A stretch of 64,000 nucleotides of DNA, from contig JAGTXZ010000002.1 of the NCBI GenBank assembly GCA_018398575.1, forward strand, positions 1,242,501 through 1,306,500, written 5' to 3'. The DNA comes from Ampelomyces quisqualis (lineage: Eukaryota > Ascomycota > Dothideomycetes > Pleosporales > Phaeosphaeriaceae). Positions within the stretch are counted from its first letter, which is position 1. Each line of letters opens with the position of its first letter. The notes beneath the pieces were generated by a model, which worked only from the letters and a program-made list of their open reading frames with translations, had not been told where the DNA came from and ran no database searches. Of the stretch, positions 42,282 through 52,957 are shown piece by piece. Position numbers and translations under genes: made by a program.

Positions 42282-43012
42282 ATGTCCCTCAACCTCGAGA
42301 AGCAGCTCCAGTTTGTACGTCATGCTCGAGCATCAACCCGGCGTATGCTGACTTGAACGTAGTATGGTGCATACCACCACAATCGCGTACGATAGATCGA
42401 GTCAAGGACCATGTCACATGTCAGCTAACGCAGCGCTTCACAGGTCAACGTGGCCGTGCACATCATTTGTGTGCCGCCAATCCTCTTGACGGCCTTCTTG
42501 CTCGTAAGACACGTTGCGCTTTCCTGTAAGCTTTACTGAGCATCAAGCAGCTCACCAACACTCCCGCTGTCCCGCTACCGTCATGGCTCTCCGTGCCGAA
42601 TCTCCCCCTTAATGTCGGCACTGCAGGTGCTGCGCTGTATTCGACGTTGTACGTGCTCATGGAACCCGTTGCCGGAGCACTCCTCGCTCCCATCTTGATA
42701 GGCGCGACCGCATACTCAAACCACCTGACGTCAACGTACGGTGCGACCGCAAACTACTGGGCGGGTGCGATCAATGCTGTCTGTTGGATAGCACAGTTCG
42801 TTGGACACGGAAGATTCGAGGGCAGGGCACCGGCACTCCTTGACAACTTGGTTCAAGCCATTTTCCTAGCGCCTTTTTTTGTCTGGTTCGAGATTCTGTT
42901 CTCGCTTGGCTACCGTCCCGAACTGAAGCGCCGCATCGATCTGGCTGTCGAGCAGGACATTAGGAAGTTCAGGAAAAGCAAAGAGCAGGACCAGAATGGT
43001 TCAGCGAAATAG
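42282..43012 (+). CDS. MPO1: Mpo1-like 2-hydroxy fatty acid dioxygenase
   Basis: ER membrane protein of the DUF962/YGL010w family; yeast Mpo1 is an iron-dependent dioxygenase that alpha-oxidises 2-hydroxy fatty acids from phytosphingosine. Four exons: 42282-42314, 42363-42386, 42444-42503, 42551-43012, 192 aa. The first three exons are only 33, 24 and 60 nt and all are in phase 0. Together they encode the conserved start MSLNLEKQLQFYGAYHHNR, then VNVAVHIICVPPILL. Donors are GTACGT, GTACGA and GTAAGA. Four to five hydrophobic segments follow, with conserved His residues in YHHN, AYSNHL and GHGRFEGRAPAL that likely bind iron. An ORF-only view misses the first 39 residues. Confidence 0.92.
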
Positions 43013-43931
43013 TTGCCGTCGGTTTAAACGACCACGTGTGCGTAGAGCGACCATCAAGGAATCCAGGAGACTAGCGGAGTCTTTGGAAACCCGAGATAGG
43101 GTGTTGAACCGTAAGAGATGGGCAACGGGAGGCTGTAATTGTGTGAATAAATTTTGGTGAGCTTAGCATTGCATCGGAGCACGGAGAACCAGGCGTTTGA
43201 AGCCAGATATTGTGCGTGCTATTCTGGTTCCAATAGGTAGTGATGAGATTGTAGTTCGAAACTTGAATACACTGTTCCTTTGGCCTGCACTGTATTTCAT
43301 GAGGCATGTAGAGGCGCAAAACAACGGCACATAGGCCTTGTGTACATGCGAAAGCATCTCTCTCGCAATAGCATAGTCATCGCTATGCACCAGTCGTACT
43401 AATGAATTTGACTGGCACTGCGCATGTGGAGGGAACCTCCGCAGTGCCTGGCGGACGTACGCCATGCTGAACTCCAAAGGCATCAGCTTTGTCAAGATAA
43501 AAATTTACCAAAAGCTCTGGAACAGTAGATAGCTTCGTGTGACGTTTTTGGAAGCTTAGAGCTTTGTGGTGTGGTATCAATGTTGACTAGCCGAGCAATT
43601 TCCCACCTCAAAAGGCCACCAAGCCGAATCAGTGCTCATCCTCTTGCAAACTTTCTCGTGTTGTTTTCTCCAGCACGTGTAAAGCTTCCATGGTGAGAAG
43701 GGGTGTTATTGTGTCAGGTGTGGAGGCGGAGGAGGAAGCTGGTCCGTGTTGTGGGCGCTTTTTGGGGTTAGTGCTGTGCTTGGCGGTAGCGCTTTCCTCC
43801 CGAGCGACCGCAAGTCTTTTGCTCCCAGCAGAGCTCCATCTTCCACACCATCAACATCTCCCCTCTCCCACTTCTGCATCAATCTCAATTGATTGCAGAG
43901 CTATCCGCATAGCCTCTTGAGCTCCACAGCC
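43013..43931. promoter_or_regulatory. Intergenic upstream of ATP1
   Basis: 919 bp with the MPO1 3' flank and the ATP1 promoter. Short frames on both strands are not convincing. Confidence 0.5.
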
Positions 43932-46914
43932 ATGTTCTCAAGAGCCATCCGCCAGTCGAGCCGCCGGGTTGCTGCAATCTCTGCTTCGGGCAGGATCGCT
44001 TCGGTAAGTCCATCGCACCTGCCAGCCATTGCGCCTGCCACCGCCGCCGCCATCGCCCACAGCTTCAAGATGCGCGAAACGATGCCATTGGCGCCGCGAT
44101 GGAGCTTCGTTGATGGCATTGGGCGGCGGTGCGGGCGGCGAGGAGCTCCCACTGCCGAGATGGAGTGCTGATAGTTTTCGCTCCACCAGACCCGCGCGCC
44201 CGTCTTCAACACCGCAGTTCGAACCTACGCCGCCGATGCGAAGGCCACCCCCACCGAGGTCTCCTCCATCCTTGAGCAGCGGATCCGTGGCGTCCAGGAG
44301 GAGAACAGCCTCGCCGAGACCGGACGTGTCCTGTCTGTCGGGTACGCTACGACTGGAAGATGCAGGACCACGAGGCGAAAAATGCTGACGTGGATGACAG
44401 TGACGGTATTGCCCGTGTCCATGGCATGAACAACGTCCAGGCCGAGGAGCTCGTCGAGTACGCCAATCCCAACGCGCGGTTTCTGAAGCAGAGAGCTAAC
44501 GGATGTGCAGGTTTGCCTCTGGTGTCAAGGGCATGTGCATGAACTTGGAAGCCGGCCAGGTCGGTGTTGTACTGTTCGGTTCCGATCGATTGGTCAAGGA
44601 AGGCGAGACCGTCAAGCGTACCGGAGAGATTGTATGTTTCAGCGGAGCAATCACGGAAGAAATTGGATTTGACAATATTCACAGGTCGACGTTCCCGTCG
44701 GCGAGGCTCTTCTTGGACGTGTCGTTGACGCCCTCGGCAACCCCATCGACGGAAAGGGTCCCATCAAGACCACCGAGAGGCGCCGTGCTCAGCTTAAGGC
44801 CCCCGGTATCTTGCCCCGTCGTTCCGTGAACCAGCCCGTACAGACTGGTCTCAAGTCTGTCGACGCCATGGTGCCCATTGGCCGTGGTCAGCGTGAGTTG
44901 ATTATCGGTGATCGTCAGACCGGAAAGACCGCCGTCGCTCTCGATGCCATGTTGAACCAGGGTACGTAGTCTCCACGCCGAGATATCGAGCAACGACTAA
45001 TCCAAGGTGCAGGAAGATGGAACAAGGGTACTGACGAGACCAAGAAGCTCTACTGCATCTACGTCGCCGTTGGTCAGAAGCGATCCACGGTCGCTCAGCT
45101 CGTCAAGACGCTTGAGGAGAATGATGCCATGAAGTATACCATCATCGTCGCTGCTACTGCTTCCGAGGCTGCGTAAGTCTTCTCCACGAACTTGATGCAT
45201 TATGTGCACATGCTGACATCCTACTTAAAGTCCTCTGCAATATTTGGCCCCCTTCACCGGCTGCTCCATGGGTAAGTGAGAATTTTCCTTGGGTTGCACG
45301 AATCTGCCTTACTTGTTGTGTGGTGCTTTACTTGTACCTGATGCGTGGTGGTGAGAGAGCTCAGCTCGCACCTTCCTCGCACCTGCCCTTGCTCCTTCCT
45401 TCCTCTTTCCTTCCTCCTTCCTTCCTCCTTCCTTCCTCCTTCCCAACAATACCCCACCTGCCTCGCGACGGACTCACCTCTGCCATTCGACGTCACCATG
45501 GACATAAGCTCCGCGTCTGGCGAGCTCTACTTCGTTTCTTCACCACCACACCTCAGCTTCGGCAGCGGAAAACGAGGCCCTCGTATTTGTTGTACCACCG
45601 ACCTGCAACTCTCGTTTCGTCTGCTGTAATCGCCAATGGCAAGTGCGGCAAAATGGAGGTCATCGATATCACCGATAATGCTGAGATGGCGACCGGATGC
45701 CCTCTGGTCGACAACTACATTCGCCAGCATATCCAGCTCGAGGTCCCAGACTGGTACCTCGACCCAGACTTCAAGATCGTCCTCGGCAGCCCAAACACTG
45801 CGGCTCCAGCCTATGTTGCCACGCCAATCGAGTACGCCCCCGGCCTCATCGAGGCCCTCTGTTCACGCAAGCTACCTTCCTTCGACTTCTTCATGAATAC
45901 CCCTCAGCCCACAGGCAAGGTGTGGGCCGTGTATGCTGCATTCATGCTGAAAGACGGCTGCGAGCCTGCTCTTTACATCGGGTCTGGCACCAATGCGGAT
46001 AGTGCTCTGGCTGGCCCTCAACAGTCACACGCCCTTCAATGAGGGGTTGCATGACCTCAGGCTCACTGAAACCGAGCTCCTCGTTCGCGAATCAGAGCGT
46101 AAGCAGCGCGCGAAGCAACACTCCAATAAAAGCTATGCGAAGAATGCACACAAGATGAGAGCCTATCATGATCTCGAGCGCGCTCAAAATATCACCGCAT
46201 TCCGTCTGAAGAAGAGCAAGCAAGCCATCTCCTGGGCACCAAAACCAAGGCTCTCTCCGAGCGTAGGTTCTACTGCGCCACCTGCGTCAGGTCATTTCGC
46301 GACTCAACCAAGCTGCGCAATCACATGAAGTCAGACCTGCACAAACGCAATGTGTCGGTAACGTCGAGCCCTCGTGCAGCGGAGTATGAGAAGGTCAAGG
46401 CGAAGGCCTACTGTCGACCATGCAATCGCCACTTCAGTGGTCCGCGTCCCCTGAACCATCATCCGTTCTCCAAGGAGCATCTGGCCAAATCGACGACGTC
46501 GATTTCGGCTACAACCACCTTTTAACATGCCCCTTACCACCTTTTTGTCAACATAACTTTTTTCTTCCTTGCTGCGCATCATGGAATTTCTACGGTAGAC
46601 ATGCTAATCAAATTAGGCGAGTGGTTCCGTGACAACGGCAAGCACGCTCTCATCATCTACGACGATTTGACCAAGCAGGCTGTCGCCTACCGTCAAATGT
46701 CCCTCTTGCTCCGCCGGTATGACTCCCCCTCCCCTTCGGTTTGTCACTTTGCTCACAGTCCGCCAGTCCACCAGGTCGTGAGGCCTACCCCGGTGACGTT
46801 TTCTACCTCCACTCTCGTCTCCTCGAGCGTGCGGCCAAGATGAACGAGAAGCTCGGTGGTGGTTCGCTCACTGCTCTGCCTATCATCGAGACTCAAGGTG
46901 GTGACGTGTCTGCT

Positions 46915-46949
<35 letters not shown>

Positions 46950-47493
46950 ACAGATCTTCTTGGAGGCCGAGCTCTTCTACAAAGGTGTCCGTCCCGCCAT
47001 CAACGTCGGTCTTTCTGTCTCCCGTGTCGGCTCCGCTGCCCAGGTCAAGGCCATGAAGCAGGTCGCCGGTTCCCTCAAGCTCTTCTTGGCTCAGTACCGT
47101 GAGGTCGCTGCTTTCGCGCAATTCGGTTCCGATCTGGATCAAGCTACGAAGCAGACACTGAAGTGAGTCATTCCCATCGCCCCAGCCATCCTAAGAACAT
47201 TTGGCTAACGGCCAAACAGCCGCGGTGAGCGTCTTACCGAGCTCCTCAAGCAAAAGCAGTACTCGCCCATGGCCGTCAATGAGATGGTTCCCTTGATCTA
47301 CGCTGGTGTGAACGGTCTCCTCGACAATGTTCCCGTCGGCAAGATCCTCCAGTGGGAGGCCGACTTCCTTGCCCACCTTCGATCGAACGAGTCTGAGATG
47401 CTTGAGACCATCGACCGGGAAGGTGCGCTCAGCAAGGACCTCGAGTCCAAGCTGAAGGAGGTTGCCACAAGCTTCACCAAGAGCTTCTTGTAA
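43932..47493 (+). CDS. ATP1: Mitochondrial F1 ATP synthase subunit alpha
   Basis: Catalytic-core subunit of F1Fo ATP synthase. Ten exons: 43932-44003, 44190-44341, 44401-44457, 44511-44631, 44685-44961, 45013-45172, 45231-45271, 46617-46716, 46767-47162, 47220-47493; total 1650 nt, 549 aa. A basic presequence (MFSRAIRQSSRRVAA) is followed by RTYAADA. Key matches: EISSILEQRI-type block, GVVLFGSDRLVKEG, Walker A GDRQTGKT at 209-216, [61 protein letters not shown] and RVGSAAQVKAMK. Eight introns are 50-186 nt. Intron 7 (45272-46616) is 1345 nt and contains a separate damaged reading frame on the same strand. Splice phases close at every junction. Confidence 0.96.
45392..45444 (+). repeat. (TTCC/TCCT)n pyrimidine tract
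   Basis: Almost uninterrupted repeats of CCTT/TTCC within ATP1 intron 7, upstream of the nested reading frame. Confidence 0.85.
45653..46525 (+). pseudogene. Relict GIY-YIG-like gene with two U1-type zinc fingers, nested in ATP1
   Basis: Three frame segments read as one protein. Segment A (45653 to about 45990) starts MEVIDITDNAEM and contains VWAVYAAFMLKDG...ALYIGSGTN, the fungal GIY-YIG-like nuclease core. Segment B (about 45993-46240, another frame) is PFNEGLHDLRLTETEL followed by a basic helix. Segment C (about 46240-46525, first frame again) has two zinc fingers, FYCATCVRSF...HMKSDLH and AYCRPCNRHF...HPFSKEH, each C-x2-C-x12-H-x5-H as in U1/JAZ-type fingers. The two frame changes and the apparent loss of most of the nuclease domain after GSGTN point to a pseudogene. 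A 43-nt GT-AG intron (from about 45972) could join A to B but would remove GSGT. Function unknown. Confidence 0.65.
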
Positions 47494-47999
47494 AACGGAG
47501 AAGTTTTGAAGAGTGGGTAAACCCTATTTTACCGTTTCCAAGGGGTCAAAAAAGTGCTGATTGGTCCTCTGGAATAGATGTATAATAGAAGATGCGTCCT
47601 CGCCATTAGCCGTCTCAACATGGAAGATTTGTTAGTTTTCTAACTGACATTGCTGATGCTCCGATTGTGGTGCATGTCTCGTTCAAGATCGGCTACTCCT
47701 GTGATTCCCCTTGCTCTGTTAGCTGTTAGCGGTACATGCGCAGCAAGGAGTGGCGGATGCGCGGAACGTGGGCTTGTATATCGCAATTCAGCTTTTCATT
47801 ATGTCAACTCGACGGACTCTTGCTATATTCACTCTTACGTGAAGTTCGACATAGGGTGTAGTTTGACAGGCTATACCAGGATACCCAGCATAAATCAACC
47901 GCGAACTACGACCAAGCCTGGTGATGATTGAGACGACATGTCGATGGAATCAGAGTTCTCCAGTTCTACATTCCTTCTTGCTCCGTGACAGCTACACAT
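47494..47999. other. Gap between convergent ATP1 and TEL2
   Basis: 506 bp with 3' flanks of both genes. No feature recognised. Confidence 0.5.
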
Positions 48000-50977
48000 T
48001 TAATAGTCCATCAAGACCCCCGCCATCCTCCGCTGATAGTTCTCCACCACTTCCTGACACCTCACCACCACCCCGGCAGCAAGTACCCTAACCCTCTCGT
48101 CCTCGTCACTCCCCGCACCCAGCCCCTCAAACACCATCTTCACCCACGCCTGGGTCTCCAGCAGCTCTTTCCCTTGCTCCGTCGCCACGCGCTCTTTATT
48201 CTCGTTCGTCTCGAGCAGCATCAAAAACCCAAACAAGACTGCGGCGAGAACGCCTTTGTCCTTGGCTGCCAGCCCGCGCACGCTGAGGAGTAAATCCCAG
48301 TACTCGCGCGTCATTTGCGGGAGCGCAAGGGTATTCGGGCCCGAGGCGTTGAGCAGCAACGACAGCGTTTGCAGGAACGGGGGTAAGAGGTGTGTAGAGG
48401 CGTAGAGGGAGTCGGTGCTGGAGCGGACGTGGAGCCACCAGCGGCCGGTCAGGGGGAAGAAGAAATTGTCGGCGACGATTTGCGCGAGGGCGTTGGGGAT
48501 GGGTTGGGAGCGCTTGGATTCGAGGGATATGCGGGAGCTGAAGGTGCGGACTTTGAGGATTTTGGGGCCCGAGAGGGTGTCGGCGGCTTGGGAGGCGAGG
48601 GGGGAGAGCATTTGTCTTGCCATGGTGCTGGAAATTTTCGCTACGGGATTGGTGTTCTTGGTCTCGGCGTAGATTTTGTGCAGGTGGGGGGGGAGTTGTT
48701 TGCTTGGGAAGGATGTCGCTGGAGGGACTAGGTCTTGTGTTGAAGAGTCTTTGATACCAGCTAATTCTCGCGCGCCGAGACCGAGGGTGGTGAGCATGGC
48801 GATGCGCTGGGTGAGGCTGTAGTCTCCGGAGAAAAAGGAACGCGCGAACCATTGCGCCATTCGTGCTGGTTTGGCGAGAAGGATGGCGATCAGAGCTTGT
48901 TGGCGCTGCTGTGCGAATTGATCTAGCTCGAGGTTGTCTTGCAGACCTGTGAGTATCGTGGCAAGCTCGTCGAGATGGTCCGTAACTTCTGTGCCGAAGT
49001 TGGCTTTGCGGCGGATTAGAGACGCTGCTGTTGATAGTGCAAGCGTGTGTCGGTCGTAGTTCTCTTCGTCACGCAGACCAGCGATGAGATCGCGAACGTA
49101 GACTGGTGCGCTGGGCTTGTGGCGATTGATAACAGTCGGGTCATCGTCTTCATCTTCAGGATCCGAGTCTGGCTTCTCGTATACCATCAAGTCCGCATCC
49201 TCGTCTTCTGAATCGGTGAGCACTTCAACCACTCGCGGTCCTTGTATTTCCGTGATTGTAGGTTTCCACGAAGCCTTGGAAGTTGTCTGCTTTTTGGAAG
49301 CATGCTTGATGGTCTGAATGCTCCTTTCTGGCTGCTTTAGATCTGACAGGTTGCCCAGTTCATCATCGACTTCCATAAGCCGTTCGTACCACTTTGCTTC
49401 GGACGCTTCGGTGCCTTCCAACTCGAATTTGAGCTGCAGCTCTGGCTTGTCGACCATTTTCGATATGGCGATACCGACAGCCATACCGAGGAAACGCGTT
49501 CGTGGCGATGTCGCACCAATACGATTTGACATTCCATTCACGTGGTATGAGGACTTTGCCATCATTGTGAGAAACATTGGCTGACTGCGCTGAACATAAC
49601 CAGCACATAGCGCAAGGGTTTGAGCCAAGCCTGTTTCAAGTTAGAAAGTTTGTATGCAGAGACGAAGACACACGTACTTTCTTGCTGTACCACAGGTGTG
49701 TGCTTGATGTACACAGAGTCTCCAAACGCTTTTATACTGTTCTCCAGTAATGTGTGGAATTTGTCTGCACCAGATAAGCGTTTGGTATTCAAGGATGATG
49801 TGATGTCTGACCTTCGTCTTGAGCAAGAGCTGCAACAATGCTTCTTCGCGCAGCTAGTGAGTCGTCCAGACCGGGAATGGTAGAGCGTGTCAGTATTGAC
49901 AAAAAATGATCCTTTAGGCCTTCGTTGTCGTGGGTCATAAGCTCCAGCAGGCTTGCCACCGCAGATACAGTCTTTGATGTTGGTATCGGTGTGTCGTCGT
50001 GCTGGACGGCATCTGCGGGCAAGTATTGTTTAATAGCAAGAGTTGTTATAGCATCAAGATACTTCCGCTGTTCAAAAGGTTTCAGTCGTGGCATGACGTT
50101 TGCTAGGAGCCTCGCAGAGTCGGTGTCAAGTAGTGTAGCTGTTAGCGAGCTTACGACACGATCTAATCTATCAGTATAGGTGTAGAGCTACCGGATTACT
50201 TGACATACCTGTGTAGCCTAGAGTAAGGGCCTTGGAGCATATGTCTACGACCGCTTCCTCGCTCTGCTTCATCTCTTTCATCAGGTAGGCGATGTTGCGG
50301 CCCAACCATGCCGCGAATCTTCTACCGTCTGCAAGCCATCTGCTTGGTCTTGAAGTGGATTTGCTTTTGATCACGTCTTCAGCCTCCGCTACGATTGAGA
50401 CGATGCGACCAGAAGCAATTTGCGAAAGGTACTCGCGCCAGATAAGCTTCTTCTGCATAGCACTCTTGCCATGTCTTTGAATATCCAGTAGAATCCTGTT
50501 TGATGTGTCGTCTTCTTTTAATGCCCCCTCTAGGACGTCAAGCAAGTCTTCCAAGTGTGTTACTGAATCTCGGTCTTCACCAGGTGCCTTCTTCTGCCGA
50601 CCATCCGCAATGAGTGACCGTAGCCTCGTAATCATGTGGCCAATGCCAGTTGGATTGCGTAGGATCTTACAGAGTGTTCGAGCCTGTGGTGATTTGCGTG
50701 ATGATCCCCAGTAGTGTGGTAAAGTGTCGTTTACGAGTTGATGTGCTATGCTTGCGTTCAATGGGTCCGGTAGCAAAAGACTGAAACCATCCGATGTCAT
50801 GTATCTCAGAGCATTTATGAAGGTTTCTTGACTAGGTTGGTTTTTCAGCGCCTCGAGTAATGATATTGTGGAACTGATCTCGACCGCATCTTGGATCTTT
50901 AGGCTTTGGACTTCCTGAAGTAAAGGTTCTGGCGCTTTGACCTTCTTGGTTGAGACGGCAGTCAGAAAATCTGCCAT
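48000..50977 (-). CDS. TEL2: Telomere length regulator Tel2 (TTT complex)
   Basis: Tel2 works with Tti1 and Tti2 to stabilise PI3K-like kinases such as ATM, ATR and TOR. Four exons: 50977-50209, 50162-49812, 49764-49678, 49630-48000, 945 aa. Introns are 46-47 nt with donors GTATGT, GTCAGA and GTACGT. The protein is an all-helical repeat fold. The conserved C-terminal telomere-regulation domain is visible around residues 575-690 (APVYVRDLIAGL, RHTLALSTAASLIRRK), followed by RQQALIAILLAKPARMAQWFARSFF. An acidic linker (DSEDEDADL, DPEDEDDDP) precedes it, matching the CK2-phosphorylated linker known in other Tel2 proteins. The start is the first Met (MADFLTAVSTKKV); the frame is open further upstream without an ATG. 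It is divergent from UBA3. Confidence 0.9.
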
Positions 50978-51205
50978 ATCTGTATTAGATTTTCCGCGTG
51001 CTATCGTTTGGGTCCGTGGGCTTTCGATGTTGGACGAAGTAAGCTGCGCGTCAAGCTTGTGATGATATGTCACGTCTCTGATGGTGCCCCAGAGCGGGCT
51101 TCGCACTAGCGCGCTTGCCCCACGCTAGCTTCATCGGATTCTGGTGCCTACAACACTGTTTGTTCAACTTGACTCCCTCCATCAGCCACCCCAACATTCT
51201 GCAGA
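50978..51205. promoter_or_regulatory. Divergent promoter region, TEL2/UBA3
   Basis: Only 228 bp separate the two outward-facing start codons. Confidence 0.55.
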
Positions 51206-52767
51206 ATGGCGACCACACTAGAGGGTGGTGTTTCGGGATCACAAGCGTCGCCGCGGGCACGATGGTACGCATACATCATCAAGAGAAACTCGGCGCCTAA
51301 TAACAAGATCCAGGAAGCACTTGGACAGGTTCCTTGAGAGAACAGGTCCTTTCGTCGACCCAGATGCATTTGTGCCTGGCGATTCAGCTATAGCTGGTCT
51401 GGAGCGAGCCAAGATACTGTAAGTGGCAGAACATTACATGACTGATCGCCCAGGACCAATGCTGACGAAACCCAGAGTCATGTGAGTTTGCTGACGATAC
51501 TACGACTTTACAGCTGTTCGCAAGGTGGTATTAACAGTCACTTCAGCGGAGCCGGTGGTCTAGGGTGCGAGATCCTCAAGAATCTCGCACTTTCGGGATT
51601 CAAAGACATTCATGTTATAGACATGGATACCATCGATGTCTCAAACTTGAACCGACAATTCCTCTTTCGCGCCGCAGATGTGGGCAGCTATAAAGCTGAG
51701 ATCGCCGCCAAGTTCGTGCAGAAGCGCGTCAAGGGCGTCAAGATAACACCGTACTGTGGAAAAATTCAAGACAAGGATGAGGAATACTACATGCAGTTCG
51801 GCATGGTTGTGTGTGGATTAGATAGCGTTGAGGCGAGACGTTGGATCAACGCCACACTAGTCGGAATGGTTGACGAGAACAATCCTGACTCGATGAAGCC
51901 TTTGGTCGACGGTGGAACCGAAGGCTTCAAAGGACAAGCGCGTGTCGTCTTTCCAACAATGACGTCTTGCATCGAGTGCCAGCTCGACATGCATGCTCCA
52001 CGCGCTGCAGTCCCTCTGTGTACTCTAGCCACTATTCCACGGCAACCTCAGCACTGCATCGAATGGGCACACATCATCGCTTGGGAGGAGCATCGCAAGG
52101 ACGACACGCTTGACACGGACGATCCAGAGCACATCACATGGCTGTACCAGAGGGCGCTTGCCCGCGCACAGGAGTTCAACATCGAAGGCGTCACATATAG
52201 CATGACGCAAGGCGTGGTGAAGAACATCATTCCGGCCATCGCAAGCACAAATGCAATCGTTGCCGCGAGCTGCTGCAACGAGGCATTCAAGATCGCAACG
52301 AACACAAACCCCTTCCTGGGCTACCCGGAGAAGGACAACTACATGATGTACACTGGAGATGACAGCGTATACACTTATACCTTTGAGCACCAGAAGAAAG
52401 ACGACTGTCCCGTCTGCGGCTCTGGGAACATTGCTCGGCCGCTCCATATCAACCCGCACATCACACTGCAAGACTTCATTGACGGACTGGCGGAGCGCCC
52501 TGAAGCGTAAGTTCCTCCCCACATAGTCACTTGAGTGTGGCAGACAACCGGCAACAGAGAATGCTAATCGCACGTAGGCAACTGAAGCACCCCGCGATCC
52601 GCACGGGTGAGAAGTCCTTGTGGATGCAGCTCGCTAGCTTACAAGAGCAGCTGCGTCCCAATCTCGACAAGAAAATGTCTGAGCTTGTGGAAGAGGGCGA
52701 GGAGCTGACTATTACGGACAAGAGCTTCCCAACGCAGTTCAAGTACAAGGCGGTGTTCTCCCAGTAA
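51206..52767 (+). CDS. UBA3: NEDD8-activating enzyme E1 catalytic subunit Uba3
   Basis: Forms the NEDD8 E1 with Ula1 (APPBP1) and charges NEDD8/Rub1 for cullin neddylation. Five exons: 51206-51264, 51314-51418, 51476-51481, 51547-52506, 52578-52767; 1320 nt, 439 aa. Exon 3 is a 6-nt microexon (AGTCAT) that is needed to restore LVIGAGGLGCEIL, the nucleotide-binding Gly loop. Other landmarks: HVIDMDTIDVSNLNRQFLFR, the CxxC zinc pair SCIEC with later CPVC, and catalytic Cys 215 in VPLCTLATIPR. The C-terminal ubiquitin-fold domain ends TQFKYKAVFSQ. Both flanking introns of the microexon have good sites (GTAAGT...CCCAG and GTGAGT...TTCAG). Confidence 0.93.
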
Positions 52768-52957
52768 GGTAGTCGCGTATGAGACACTAGGGCCGGACAG
52801 TGCGGGTAAGGCTACTACTGTGCGTATGATTCCACAAGATAAAACGTTCCGTAATCGAGAGATGCTGTAGCGTTTTGGATCGTGACGCATGTGAATCAAT
52901 GGTACATGTCTGTGCACATCATAGAGCACCCTCTGTTTCGGGGGCCATTGTCGGCGG
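52768..52957. other. Gap between convergent UBA3 and next gene
   Basis: 190 bp of 3' flanks; no feature recognised. Confidence 0.5.

Larger units (their letters stand above)
45272..46616 (+). other. ATP1 intron 7, oversized
   Basis: Begins GTAAGTGAG after ATG-G and ends GCTAATCAAATTAG before GCGAGTGG, so it is a normal GT-AG intron with a branch site. It is 7 to 25 times longer than the other introns of the gene. It contains a pyrimidine-rich (TTCC)n tract and a GIY-YIG-like/zinc-finger relic. Confidence 0.85.
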
